Source: JBNJEM01 sp051745935
Lineage (GTDB): Bacteria; Planctomycetota; Planctomycetia; Pirellulales; Pirellulaceae
Assembly: GCA_051745935.1 (NCBI GenBank)
Contig: JBNJEM010000018.1
Coordinates: 1-29,811, forward strand
DNA length: 29,811 nt
Reading direction: 5' to 3'
The notes below the pieces were generated by a model, which worked only from the letters and a program-made list of their open reading frames with translations, was not told the DNA's origin and made no database searches. Of this stretch, positions 15,418 to 23,701 are shown piece by piece (position 1 is the first letter of the stretch; the number at the start of each line of letters is the position of its first letter). Position numbers and translations under genes: made by a program.

Positions 15418-16917
15418 TCAACGAGTGCATGCCTTACTAATCATGTGCCCAGCGTCACGCAGAAGCTTCGCCGCGCTGACGAAGATGACGAAGAACTCCA
15501 GACGTCCAAGGAGCATGCCGACGATCTCTGCCCAGAGTACAGCAGCAGGCGCGGAGGCTGAAGTAACGCCGACCGACAGGCCGACGGTTCCGACTGCGGA
15601 AGCGTACTCGAAAAGCGACTCCTTCAGCCCGTAACCGTGGGCGGCCAATATTGCCGAGCCGATAACAAAAGTCAGCAAGTACAGGAACACGAACGTGCCG
15701 ATCTGCCGCAACCGCGTGTCGTTGACGAAGACCTTCCGTTCGGCTTCCCAGACAGAGTTTTCGGTGACGGCCGAGCGGGGCAGCACACTGCGGCGCAGCT
15801 CCCACACCACACTTTTCCAGAGGAGGTAGATGCGGTACTGTTTGATGCCGCCAGCTGTCGAGCACGTACCGCCGCCGACGAGCATCAGTACCATTAGCAC
15901 GCCCCAGCCAAACGAATTCCAGGCGGCGTAGCCGACCGTCGAGAATCCCGTGGTCGTCAGGGCGGTAACCGTTTCGAAGATCGCCACACGGACGCTCTTG
16001 CCCAATGTGGGATACAATCCAGAGGCAGTCAGCAGGAACAACAGGATCGCACAGAGCGGGAGCATGACAAAGGCCAAACGGATCTCGCCGTTCCGGCCGA
16101 CGGCACGAAACTTCCCCCGCAACATCAACCATCCGGTAATGAAGCTCAGGTTGCCCAGGATCATCAGCGGTACCGTGACGGCTTCCACTGCGACCGAGTC
16201 CCAATAGCCGATGCTCTCGACCCGTGTGGAGAATCCGCCGGTTGAGAGGGCCGCGAACGCATGATTGACGGCGTCGAACCACTGCATCCCGGCCAGATGC
16301 AGGGCGGTCGTGCCGGCAATCATGTAGCCGCTATAGATCATTATCACCAGTTTGGCCGACTGCCGGACGTGCGGCACGAGTTGCTCGCGTCCCTCAGCAA
16401 CGGACAGGGCTGGTCCCGTCGGCCCGGTGATGGCCGAGAGCATGATGATGGCCAGGCCCGCGCCTCCGGAAAGCTGCATGATACTTCGCCACAATAGGAT
16501 GACGTGACTGGCTTGCGTGACATCGACCACCGACAGACCGGTTGTGGTCCATCCGCTGACCGACTCGAAGACCGCTTGCGTGAAGTTCAGGCCCATCCCG
16601 GTCATGAACGGCCAAGCGGAAAACAGGCACACGATCACCCAACTCAGCAGGACGATCACGCCGCCCTCTTGAACCGAAAGCACGACATGATCCGTCGGCC
16701 GAAGCAGCCGCCAGGCGGCAAGTCCCAGACCGCCCATAAGCATGGCTGGAATGACGAAAGACCATGCCTGCGAGCCCTCGCCCGGCCAAGCGATCAAGGC
16801 CAAAAGCGGCGCAAGCATCAAGCCCGCGCAAAGGGCGAGGATCATTCCCGTATAGGAAACAATCGTTCGGTATCGCTGTCGGAGGTAGCGGGCTTCTCGC
16901 ACGGCGACCTCTTTCAA
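15418..16917 (-). CDS. trkH: Trk-type potassium uptake membrane subunit TrkH
   Basis: TrkH is the ion-conducting subunit of a Trk/Ktr K+ transporter in the cytoplasmic membrane. The 499-aa protein has the four P-loop selectivity regions expected: SVSGWTTTGLSV, ALSTGGFSTR, ALTTTGFSTVGY and SAVGTVGLSVG, separated by hydrophobic helices, with the MLLGRLEFF motif near the end. Length is normal (about 480-510). The start is a TTG whose T overlaps the TGA of the preceding TrkA gene (TTGA), which suggests translational coupling; a downstream GTG at residue 5 is an alternative. It is the last gene of a five-gene minus-strand operon. Confidence 0.95.
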   Translation of the reverse strand: MKEVAVREARYLRQRYRTIVSYTGMILALCAGLMLAPLLALIAWPGEGSQAWSFVIPAMLMGGLGLAAWRLLRPTDHVVLSVQEGGVIVLLSWVIVCLFSAWPFMTGMGLNFTQAVFESVSGWTTTGLSVVDVTQASHVILLWRSIMQLSGGAGLAIIMLSAITGPTGPALSVAEGREQLVPHVRQSAKLVIMIYSGYMIAGTTALHLAGMQWFDAVNHAFAALSTGGFSTRVESIGYWDSVAVEAVTVPLMILGNLSFITGWLMLRGKFRAVGRNGEIRLAFVMLPLCAILLFLLTASGLYPTLGKSVRVAIFETVTALTTTGFSTVGYAAWNSFGWGVLMVLMLVGGGTCSTAGGIKQYRIYLLWKSVVWELRRSVLPRSAVTENSVWEAERKVFVNDTRLRQIGTFVFLYLLTFVIGSAILAAHGYGLKESLFEYASAVGTVGLSVGVTSASAPAAVLWAEIVGMLLGRLEFFVIFVSAAKLLRDAGHMISKACTR

Positions 16918-17576
16918 CTCGTTTCGCCGGTGATCGCTTTGATAACCGGACCGTGATTGGATGGAAGGGTAATGAGCACGATCCGGTCGCCGGTCCGCAG
17001 CGTGGTATCGCCGCGGGGAACGACAGCGTCGCCATTTCGAAGCACGACGGCAATGAGGCTGTCCGGCGGCAGGGAAAGGTCACGCAGGGGCTTGCCGACC
17101 ACCGGAGAACCAGCCAGGAGTTTGATCTCGGTGATGTTGACCTTGCCCTCGCCGACGGGAATCAGGTTGGTGATCTCATCCAGGGCCGTCCGCTGTTCGA
17201 TCATGCTGGCGATGGTTCGCGTGGTGGAGAATGCGCTCACGCCAAGCTTCTGGAATACCGCCTCATTGTCGGGGTCGTTCACCAGGGCCACGGTTTTCGG
17301 CACGCCGTATTCCATGGAGGCAAGCTGGCAGACAGCCAAGTTGTCCTGGTCGTTGGGGGTGACGGCCAGAACGGCGTCGCTCCGGTGCGCGCCGGTTTCC
17401 TCCAAGATAGTCGGATCGCTACCGTCCCCATGAACTACCGTGACCTTCAGCCGTCTGGCCATCTGAACACACTCATCTTGGTTGCGATTGACGACCGTAA
17501 CGCGATGGCCCTTGGCCAAGAACGTTCGGCACAGGAAGTAGACTGGTTTTCCGCCGCCTATGATCAGAACTTTCAT
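16914..17576 (-). CDS. trkA: TrkA-type regulatory subunit with RCK_N and RCK_C domains
   Basis: The 220-aa protein has one Rossmann RCK_N domain (residues 1-~130) and one RCK_C domain (about 135-220, ending GDRIVLITLPSNHGPVIKAI), the layout of a single-unit KtrA-like gating subunit rather than the two-unit E. coli TrkA. It should ring below TrkH and gate it on nucleotide or ligand binding. The glycine loop reads IIGGGKPVYF, so the last glycine of GxGxxG is absent and a proline sits in the loop. Nucleotide binding may be altered. It overlaps the upstream RCK gene by ATGA and the downstream trkH by TTGA. Confidence 0.9.
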   Translation of the reverse strand: MKVLIIGGGKPVYFLCRTFLAKGHRVTVVNRNQDECVQMARRLKVTVVHGDGSDPTILEETGAHRSDAVLAVTPNDQDNLAVCQLASMEYGVPKTVALVNDPDNEAVFQKLGVSAFSTTRTIASMIEQRTALDEITNLIPVGEGKVNITEIKLLAGSPVVGKPLRDLSLPPDSLIAVVLRNGDAVVPRGDTTLRTGDRIVLITLPSNHGPVIKAITGETS

Positions 17577-17995
17577 GCCGAACCCTCCTTGCCGATGGAC
17601 TTCAGGAAGAGCTCGCCGGCCACGGAGGTCGGGCAGATGGTCTCGACGCCAAGACGCCGATAAATCGCTTCGCGCCGAGGCTCGAACACACGGGCCAGTA
17701 CGCGTGCCACTCCAAACTCCGTCTTGGCCACCTGAGCAACCATGAGGTTGATGTTATCGAAACGTGTCGTGGCAACCACCAGATCGGCCTTGTTGACCTT
17801 GGCTTCCTTGAGGACCGCCAGTTCGGTTGCCTCGCCCTCGACGCGAAAACCGCTGTACTCCGGCGAGAGGTTTCCGAAGGCGTGCTCATTCGCGTCGATG
17901 ACGACCACGCCGTGCCCTGCCCGGCTGAGTTGGTTCGCCAGGTGTGAGCCCAGCCGGCCGCAGCCAATAATCACAATGAAAAGCTCGGAGGCCAT
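17573..17995 (-). CDS. TrkA-type protein with RCK_N domain only
   Basis: The 140-aa product is a single Rossmann NAD-binding domain (TrkA_N). Its glycine loop IIGCGRLGSHLA is intact, followed by an acidic residue after VVVID, the usual adenosine-ribose contact for NAD(H). There is no RCK_C half. With the next gene, which has both halves but a broken glycine loop, it may form a mixed RCK assembly that gates TrkH. Its ATG directly follows the stop of the response regulator (TAG then ATG, zero spacing), and its TGA overlaps the next ATG. Confidence 0.9.
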   Translation of the reverse strand: MASELFIVIIGCGRLGSHLANQLSRAGHGVVVIDANEHAFGNLSPEYSGFRVEGEATELAVLKEAKVNKADLVVATTRFDNINLMVAQVAKTEFGVARVLARVFEPRREAIYRRLGVETICPTSVAGELFLKSIGKEGSA

Positions 17996-18694
17996 CTATT
18001 GCCTTTCCTCTTTTGAATTCTTCGCGTCGCCCAAACTGATTCCTCGACCCCTCTCATGGCGAGTTACGAGTCTGTCCAGATTCGCGTCCGCCGGTTTGTA
18101 TGTGGGGTCCAAGGCGAATGCGGCACGATACTGCTTGAGGGCCTCCAGCCAATCTCCCCGCAACTCGATCAAAGCGCCCAGGAGGTTGACGGCTTCCGGC
18201 TTGGTGGAATCCGCGGCGATAGCCTGCCTGACATGCTCTTGAGCGGCGTCGAATTCCCGCTCACCGATGCACTTCTTGGCCAGCTCGATGTGTTCTTCGT
18301 AGCTCTTGGCCTTGTCTGCCTTGATGGTGTCCCGGTCATGAACCTTGGTCACCAGTTCGCGGATTTCCTTGGGCGCGAAAGGTTTCTGGATGAAGTCCAC
18401 CGCCCCGAGCTTCATCGCTTCCGTGGCCAACTCGATGGTCCCATGGGCCGTGATGATAATGACCTTGATGTCTGGCCGGGCTTCACGAACTTTTCGCAGC
18501 ACCTCCATGCCATTCATCCCTGGCATCTTCAGGTCCAGGAGGATCAGGCCAAAATGCTTCTCTTCCAGCTTGGCCAATGCCTCTTCACCGTTGACGGCGG
18601 TGTCGGCGTCGAGTTCCAGCGACTCCAACGCCTGCGACAATGTCATGCGGATGTTTTTCTCGTCGTCCACGATCAGCACGGGTTCGGCTTCCAT
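17996..18694 (-). CDS. Response regulator with receiver and TPR region
   Basis: The 232-aa protein has a receiver domain (residues 1-~120) with acidic pair D10/D11, phospho-acceptor D54 (LILLDLKMPGMNG), T82 and K104 (QKPFAP). After a short linker a TPR-like helical repeat region (about 135-210) reads FDAAQEHVRQAIAADSTKPEAVNLLGAL then WLEALKQYRAAFALDPTYKPA. No DNA-binding or enzymatic output domain exists, so output is likely through protein contact. The start at 18694 has AGGAG seven bases upstream; an in-frame ATG at 18754 would sit inside the kinase gene. It follows the kinase by ten bases and directly abuts the RCK gene. Confidence 0.92.
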   Translation of the reverse strand: MEAEPVLIVDDEKNIRMTLSQALESLELDADTAVNGEEALAKLEEKHFGLILLDLKMPGMNGMEVLRKVREARPDIKVIIITAHGTIELATEAMKLGAVDFIQKPFAPKEIRELVTKVHDRDTIKADKAKSYEEHIELAKKCIGEREFDAAQEHVRQAIAADSTKPEAVNLLGALIELRGDWLEALKQYRAAFALDPTYKPADANLDRLVTRHERGRGISLGDAKNSKEERQ

Positions 18695-18704
18695 GGCGAT
18701 TCTC

Positions 18705-20537
18705 CTATGTCTGTTGAACCACCGGCAAGGTGAAAGTGAACGTACTACCCTCACCGGGCGTCGAGTCTACCCAGATCGTTCCCTTATGGGCGTGAACGAT
18801 CTCCTTGCAGATGGCGAGGCCAAGCCCCGTACCGCTCACGCTCTTGGCGCTCTTGACCTGTACGAACTTCTCGAAGATGCGGCTCTGATACTCCGGCGGG
18901 ATGCCTTCACCGTCGTCCGAAACCGATAGGTGGACCCACGGGCCAACATGCCGGGCCGAGACCGTGATGTTGCTGTTGGCGTACCGCAGCGAGTTGGCGA
19001 GCAGGTTCGTCACCACCCAGGTGATCTTATTGGCGTCGGCCTGGACTTCCGGTACGTTATCCGGCACGTCCGGGACTACATCAATATGCTTCTCCTCGGC
19101 CTGTGTCTTGAAGACGCCAACAGCCTTTTCAATCACGACACGAGGGGGTATCCGGCCGAAATCCATCTCCACCTTGCCCGCCTCGATCTTGGATAGGTCC
19201 AGCAGGTCGCTGATAAGGCTCTTCAGGCGGGCTAATTCTTCGCTGGCAGCGTCCAGCAGCTGCTTCTGCTTCTCGTCCAGCTTGTCAAACGCGCCTTCCC
19301 TGAGCAATTCGACGCTCATCCCCAGGCTTTGGAGAGGCGTCTTGAGTTCGTGCGAGGCCGTCATCACGAACTCGCTCTTCATGCGGTCCAACTCCTTCAA
19401 TCTTGTCACGTCGCGGAGCAGAAGGACCACGCCGAGCATCCCGCCGCCTTTGGACACAACCGGGGTAATACCGAACATGTAGTGCTTGGCCGATTCGCCC
19501 TCGCCGGTGGAGAGGATATTCTTGCCTTCTTCCACCTCCGGCGACTGGCCCGACTTGGCCGTCTGTTTCATCAGGTCGAAGAGCTGCTCGTTCTTCACGA
19601 TTTCCAGAACATGCTTTCCGGCGACGGCTTCGGGATCGACGCCCAGAATTCGCCCAGCCCGCGGGTTCATGTTGGCCACGCGGAACTCGGCGTCCACGAC
19701 CATCACCCCGTCTTCGATGCTTCGCAACACGGCGTCGCCCTTGCGTTTCTCGGCCACGATCTTCTCGACGTTCATGCGGTGATAAATACCGAGCTTGTTG
19801 GCCATCGTGTTGAAGCCCTCGGCTAACCGGGCAAGCTCGTCCGTACCGCTGGCGGGCACCCGCACCTCGTAGTTGCCCCCAGACAATGCCTCGGTGGCTT
19901 CCATAATCTGCTGGATCGGCCGGACCAGTCGCTTACTCAGCAACAGGCTGAATCCGAACCCCAGGCCGATGGCGGCTACGGCAACACCGGCGGTCGACCA
20001 GATGGCAGTCTGGGCGACGATCTCTGCCCGTCGGCTGGCTGCGAACATGGTATCCTGATTGATCTCCCGAAGCCGGACAGCCTCGTCCCGGACATGCTTG
20101 AATGACGGTAGAACCGTTTCGTGGTAGAACTCGCCTGACTCTTCCAGCGACGACGCCGTCATCTCGCGGAGCTTCGAGAATTGGACAAGGTACGCCGAAT
20201 AGCCGCATTCGATGGAAGTCAGGATATCCGCCTCGCCCGCGATGGTAACGTTGTCTTTCGCCCGCCCAAGCCACTGAAGAAAGTGGTTCTCGTTCTCGCG
20301 AAACTGGGCCAGTCCCTCGTCACTGTAGTCAAGCAATACCAGCAACGTAGCCGAGTCCTGGCGTTCGATGGCGTCAATCATGTTCTCGGCGGCCAGAATG
20401 CTCTTGTAATTCTCGCGCAGGATGGCGTCGCTCGCCTGCCCGAGGCTGACGAGGTTCACCACGCCCCAGATCACCACCACCGTCGTCAGTGCCAGTGCGA
20501 TTCCGTAACCGACTAGGATTCTCTTGCGTAACAGCAT
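18705..20537 (-). CDS. Sensor histidine kinase (HAMP-PAS-HisKA-HATPase)
   Basis: Starting at the ATG at 20537 the product is 610 aa. TM1 is at about 7-32, a periplasmic helical sensor of roughly 145 residues follows, and TM2 is at about 178-201. A HAMP domain comes next, then PAS (about 270-375), HisKA with H396 in SHELKTPL, and HATPase_c with the N box around NLLANSLRYA, DDGEGIP and GTGLGLAICKE. The arrangement resembles KinB/PhoR-type kinases. This start gives the normal MLLRKR plus TM1 beginning, though its ribosome binding site is weak; the frame stays open back to 20687. As first gene of the operon, it probably phosphorylates the receiver-TPR protein ten bases downstream. Confidence 0.95.
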   Translation of the reverse strand: MLLRKRILVGYGIALALTTVVVIWGVVNLVSLGQASDAILRENYKSILAAENMIDAIERQDSATLLVLLDYSDEGLAQFRENENHFLQWLGRAKDNVTIAGEADILTSIECGYSAYLVQFSKLREMTASSLEESGEFYHETVLPSFKHVRDEAVRLREINQDTMFAASRRAEIVAQTAIWSTAGVAVAAIGLGFGFSLLLSKRLVRPIQQIMEATEALSGGNYEVRVPASGTDELARLAEGFNTMANKLGIYHRMNVEKIVAEKRKGDAVLRSIEDGVMVVDAEFRVANMNPRAGRILGVDPEAVAGKHVLEIVKNEQLFDLMKQTAKSGQSPEVEEGKNILSTGEGESAKHYMFGITPVVSKGGGMLGVVLLLRDVTRLKELDRMKSEFVMTASHELKTPLQSLGMSVELLREGAFDKLDEKQKQLLDAASEELARLKSLISDLLDLSKIEAGKVEMDFGRIPPRVVIEKAVGVFKTQAEEKHIDVVPDVPDNVPEVQADANKITWVVTNLLANSLRYANSNITVSARHVGPWVHLSVSDDGEGIPPEYQSRIFEKFVQVKSAKSVSGTGLGLAICKEIVHAHKGTIWVDSTPGEGSTFTFTLPVVQQT

Positions 20538-20807
20538 GGCACCATCTTCTAGCGCAGCCTCGCTCCCCTCGGCCGCAACCATACAGGATTGGGTCTTGAG
20601 ATTGGGTGGCACGGGCCGAGCGAGCGCCGTAACAGGATACCATTTCCAGCAGGTAACCAACGCGAGCGGAGCCCGTGCGCGCCCCACTGCCGACAGAGCC
20701 TAATTGTCCTGCAATGGGCGTCTGAGAACAAGCGTCATGAGGACTTACAGCATCAAAAAAATGCGCGCACGACAACAAGAAATCGAAAACCGAGTCGAGC
20801 AGAGCGT

Positions 20808-20907
20808 TATACCGGTCTCGGATGACTTTGTCCGCCGCGAGTCCGACCAACGGGAGGACGGCTTGCCTCGGGCAGCGTTCCACCCGGACGAATCCGACCG
20901 CCTGAAG
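20808..20907 (+). repeat. ~100-bp dispersed repeat, copy 4
   Basis: It runs from TATACCGGTCTCGGATGA to CCGCCTGAAG and lies in the gap between the divergent kinase and rtcB genes. Confidence 0.9.
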
Positions 20908-21349
20908 CATGGGTGGCCATCTCTCTTGCTCGCGGGCATCTACAAACCTCCAAACCGGTCGGCCGGCAGGCCACATTCGGCACTTGCATGGTAATTATCG
21001 GTATCCGGCGGATTCTTGCAAGCGGAATCCGGCGACACCCCGAACGAAAGCGATCAGGCGGGGGCGGAGAAGCCGAACACAGTCGACTTCGACACTTTTT
21101 CTCGTAAGCCCTTGTGGTTACTCGTCCCCAAGCAGTGCCACGAGCTCGCCGAAAGCCAGGCGGCGACCGCTGGCAGGCTCTCAGACGGGGGGCTGGTTGA
21201 GACGCTCTGGTTATCCGGCGGGGTGCCGTGTGGTAGACTTGGTTTTCGAGGCTGGCGTTCGATGCTTTGTGACGGCATGATTGTTGAGCTTGGATGCGAC
21301 AAAGCACCAGATGATTAGTCAGCTCACTTTTGACCGTAGGGGAATCATA
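20908..21349. other. Noncoding stretch upstream of rtcB
   Basis: A 100-codon plus-strand frame (21016-21318, TTG start) is open but unrecognised. I see nothing else except the rtcB ribosome binding site at 21338-21343. The rtcB promoter should lie here. Confidence 0.4.
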
Positions 21350-22828
21350 ATGAGTGGGAACGTCGGCAACGCGGACCTGCGGAATAAAATGACGCACGTG
21401 TCGGAAGCGGTGTGGGAAATCCCCTCCGACTTTACAGAAGGCATGCGCGTGCCCGCGCGGCTCTATGCTACGGAGGCACTGCTCGCGTCCATGGATCCAG
21501 GGGTGGTGCAGCAAATCGTCAATGTCGCCACGCTGCCTGGAATTCTAAACGCCGCCATGTGCATGCCGGACGGGCACCACGGATATGGGTTCCCGATAGG
21601 TGGCGTTGCCGGGATGGATGTCGAGGAAGGCGTGATTTCTCCGGGGGGAATCGGCTTCGATATCAACTGCGGGATGCGGCTGGTCCATACCAATTTGAGT
21701 CTTGATGACGTGCAACCACGAATCGATGAATTGGTCGCGCGGCTGTTTGATCGCGTTCCAGCGGGGTTGGGCAGAAAAGGCGCTCTTCGAATTAGTAAAA
21801 AGGAATTCGCTCGTTTAATGGAAAACGGCGCCCTATGGTGCGTCGAAAATGGGTTCGGATGGGACGAGGATTTGGAACGGACCGAGGAAGGCGGACGGTT
21901 CCCCGACGCGGATGCATCCCGCGTGAGCACGAAAGCAATCGACCGAGGACTTCAGCAGGTAGGCACCCTGGGCTCGGGCAACCATTATCTGGAAATACAG
22001 GTGGCCGCGCCGGAGCATATCGCGGACCAAGGATTGGCTGAGCAGTTGGGGTTCCATGTGCCCAACCAGGTCGTGGTCATGTTCCATTGCGGCAGCCGCG
22101 GATTTGGACATCAGATCGGCACTGATTACCTGCAACGGTTCTTAAAGGTCCAGGAATCCAAGTACGGCATACGAATCAGAGACCGTGAGCTGGCATGCGC
22201 TCCGTTCCGATCGCCCGAGGGCGAGGATTACTACAAGGCCATGCAATGCGCGGTGAACATGGCGTTCGCCAATCGGCAGGTGATTCTACACAGGGTCCGA
22301 GAGGTGTTTTCGAAGGTATTTGGCAAGTCGCCGGAGGACTTGGGAATGCACCAAGTCTATGATGTCGCTCATAACACGGCCAAGCTGGAAAAACATCAAG
22401 TCGATGGCCGTTGGAGACAGGTGTTGGTCCACCGAAAAGGCGCGACTCGGGCATTCCCACCGAATTCCGAGGACTTGCCCCCCGTTTACAAGAGTACCGG
22501 GCAGCCCGTCATTATCGGCGGTAGCATGGAAACCGGATCCTACTTGCTGGTGGGCCAAGAATCAGGCGCCGAGACGTTTTTCACCACGGCGCATGGAAGC
22601 GGCAGGGCGATGAGCAGAAAGATGGCTCGAAAAACCTTTCACGGCAAAACGTTGCAGGCCGAGCTTAAAGGGCGAGGCATCACCGTTACCGCCGCGTCGT
22701 TGCCCGGTTTGGCGGAGGAAGCCGGTGGCGCCTACAAGGACATCGACGAGGTGGTTCGAGCCACGGCGAAAGCGGGAATCAGCAAGCCGGTGGTGAGGCT
22801 CCTGCCCATCGGCAATATCAAAGGATGA
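21350..22828 (+). CDS. rtcB: RNA-splicing ligase RtcB
   Basis: RtcB joins 2',3'-cyclic phosphate or 3'-phosphate ends to 5'-OH RNA ends, using GTP and Mn2+, in tRNA splicing and RNA repair. The 492-aa protein shows the metal and guanylation residues in order: C107 (FDINCGMR), H212 (GSGNHYLE), H246 (MFHCGSRG), H341 (DVAHNTAKLE) and H415 in the HGSGR motif, the expected guanylated histidine. The N-terminal PDGHHGYGFPIGG signature is also present. The ATG at 21350 has AGGGGA seven bases upstream and begins as other RtcBs do. It is followed six bases later by archease, its known activator, so the two form an operon. Confidence 0.96.
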   Translation: MSGNVGNADLRNKMTHVSEAVWEIPSDFTEGMRVPARLYATEALLASMDPGVVQQIVNVATLPGILNAAMCMPDGHHGYGFPIGGVAGMDVEEGVISPGGIGFDINCGMRLVHTNLSLDDVQPRIDELVARLFDRVPAGLGRKGALRISKKEFARLMENGALWCVENGFGWDEDLERTEEGGRFPDADASRVSTKAIDRGLQQVGTLGSGNHYLEIQVAAPEHIADQGLAEQLGFHVPNQVVVMFHCGSRGFGHQIGTDYLQRFLKVQESKYGIRIRDRELACAPFRSPEGEDYYKAMQCAVNMAFANRQVILHRVREVFSKVFGKSPEDLGMHQVYDVAHNTAKLEKHQVDGRWRQVLVHRKGATRAFPPNSEDLPPVYKSTGQPVIIGGSMETGSYLLVGQESGAETFFTTAHGSGRAMSRKMARKTFHGKTLQAELKGRGITVTAASLPGLAEEAGGAYKDIDEVVRATAKAGISKPVVRLLPIGNIKG

Positions 22829-22834
22829 CACCCC

Positions 22835-23266
22835 ATGGACTACAGCTACTTTGAGGAGGACTCCCTCGCGGATGTCGCGTTTCGCGCTCGCGCGGATAAT
22901 CGCGAATCCCTGTTCGTGGCGGCGGCGGACGCCACCATGAACGTCATGGTAGAGAATCTGGATTCCGTCCAGCCTGCCGTCCGTCGTGCCATCCACGCCG
23001 AGGAGGCGAGCTGCGAGATGTTGTTGTTCAACCTCTTGCAGACGCTGATCTACTATAAAGATGCGGAGTCGCTGCTGTTGAGGGTCACCCGTGTTTCCAT
23101 CAAACAGGCGAATGACGCCTTCGTTCTTGACGCGGAAAGCCAAGGCGAGGAAATGGATCCGAAACGGCATTCGTTGAATACCGACGTCAAAGCGGTCACG
23201 CTCTCCCGCTTCAGCGTATCAGAGGATTCCTCGGGATGGGAAGCGTACGTGGTCCTGGACGTGTGA
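22835..23266 (+). CDS. Archease, RtcB activator
   Basis: Archease speeds RtcB guanylylation and turnover and broadens its nucleotide use. The 143-aa protein fits the family: an acidic N-terminal motif, a LFVAAADATMNVM helix, an EEASCEMLLFNLLQTLIYYKDAESLLL core and an H-x-L-x-TDVKAVTLSRFSV C-terminal strand containing the usual acidic/lysine residues. The normal N-terminal 'H-TAD' motif is changed to DSLADVAF, so the first metal-ligand histidine is not obvious. The start has GGA overlapping the 3' end of rtcB and a six-base gap, as expected for a coupled pair. Confidence 0.88.
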   Translation: MDYSYFEEDSLADVAFRARADNRESLFVAAADATMNVMVENLDSVQPAVRRAIHAEEASCEMLLFNLLQTLIYYKDAESLLLRVTRVSIKQANDAFVLDAESQGEEMDPKRHSLNTDVKAVTLSRFSVSEDSSGWEAYVVLDV

Positions 23267-23652
23267 AACGAAAGAACGGAACCCGCGATGTCTAACCTCG
23301 CGCCGCGCAACATACTGTCAGCAGGGACGTGGATATTCCACCCCGTGATGTGATCAGACCGTGCAGTTCAACCGTAAAACCGCCTGTTTACCCTGCAGTT
23401 GCGTAACGATTGAAGTAGGACGGGTCTCCAGGCCCGTCGGTTGGCGTGCGAAACCGACTTTGATTCACTGTCTGCAAAGTTCACGAAACGTGAAGTCTGC
23501 AAACATCCGCAAGATGACCATTTTCGACTGTGATAGACGGGCCTGGAGACCCGTCCTACGCATTCCTTTTTGCAACGTTGGGGTTTATATTTGACGTTCC
23601 GAAACGTGTGATTCCAGGCTTGATGGATCCAGGGACGCGACATCGTCATAGA
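23267..23652. other. Noncoding stretch with an inverted-repeat element
   Basis: No gene is supported here. It contains the 145-bp inverted-repeat element described separately. Confidence 0.5.
23415..23559. mobile_element. 145-bp element with 24-bp perfect terminal inverted repeats
   Basis: The left arm (23415-23438, starting GTAGGACGGGTCTCCAGG) is the exact reverse complement of 23536-23559. Each arm is partly palindromic. I see no clear target duplication and no coding sequence, so this may be a MITE-like element or a structural repeat. Confidence 0.7.
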
Positions 23653-23701
23653 GAGGAAAAGGTCATACGGAGCGAAAGGTCATACGGAGGGAAAGGTCAT
23701 G
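23653..23701 (+). promoter_or_regulatory. Tandem 17-bp repeat holding the BNR-gene ribosome binding site
   Basis: Three near-copies of a unit containing GAAAGGTCATACGGAG stand head-to-tail just before the ATG at 23699, the last being altered so that ATG replaces ATA. Each unit includes a purine-rich, Shine-Dalgarno-like stretch. Confidence 0.55.

Noticed and set aside
16764..17663. A 299-codon plus-strand frame over the TrkA genes
   Set aside because: It is the antisense shadow of two clear RCK genes.
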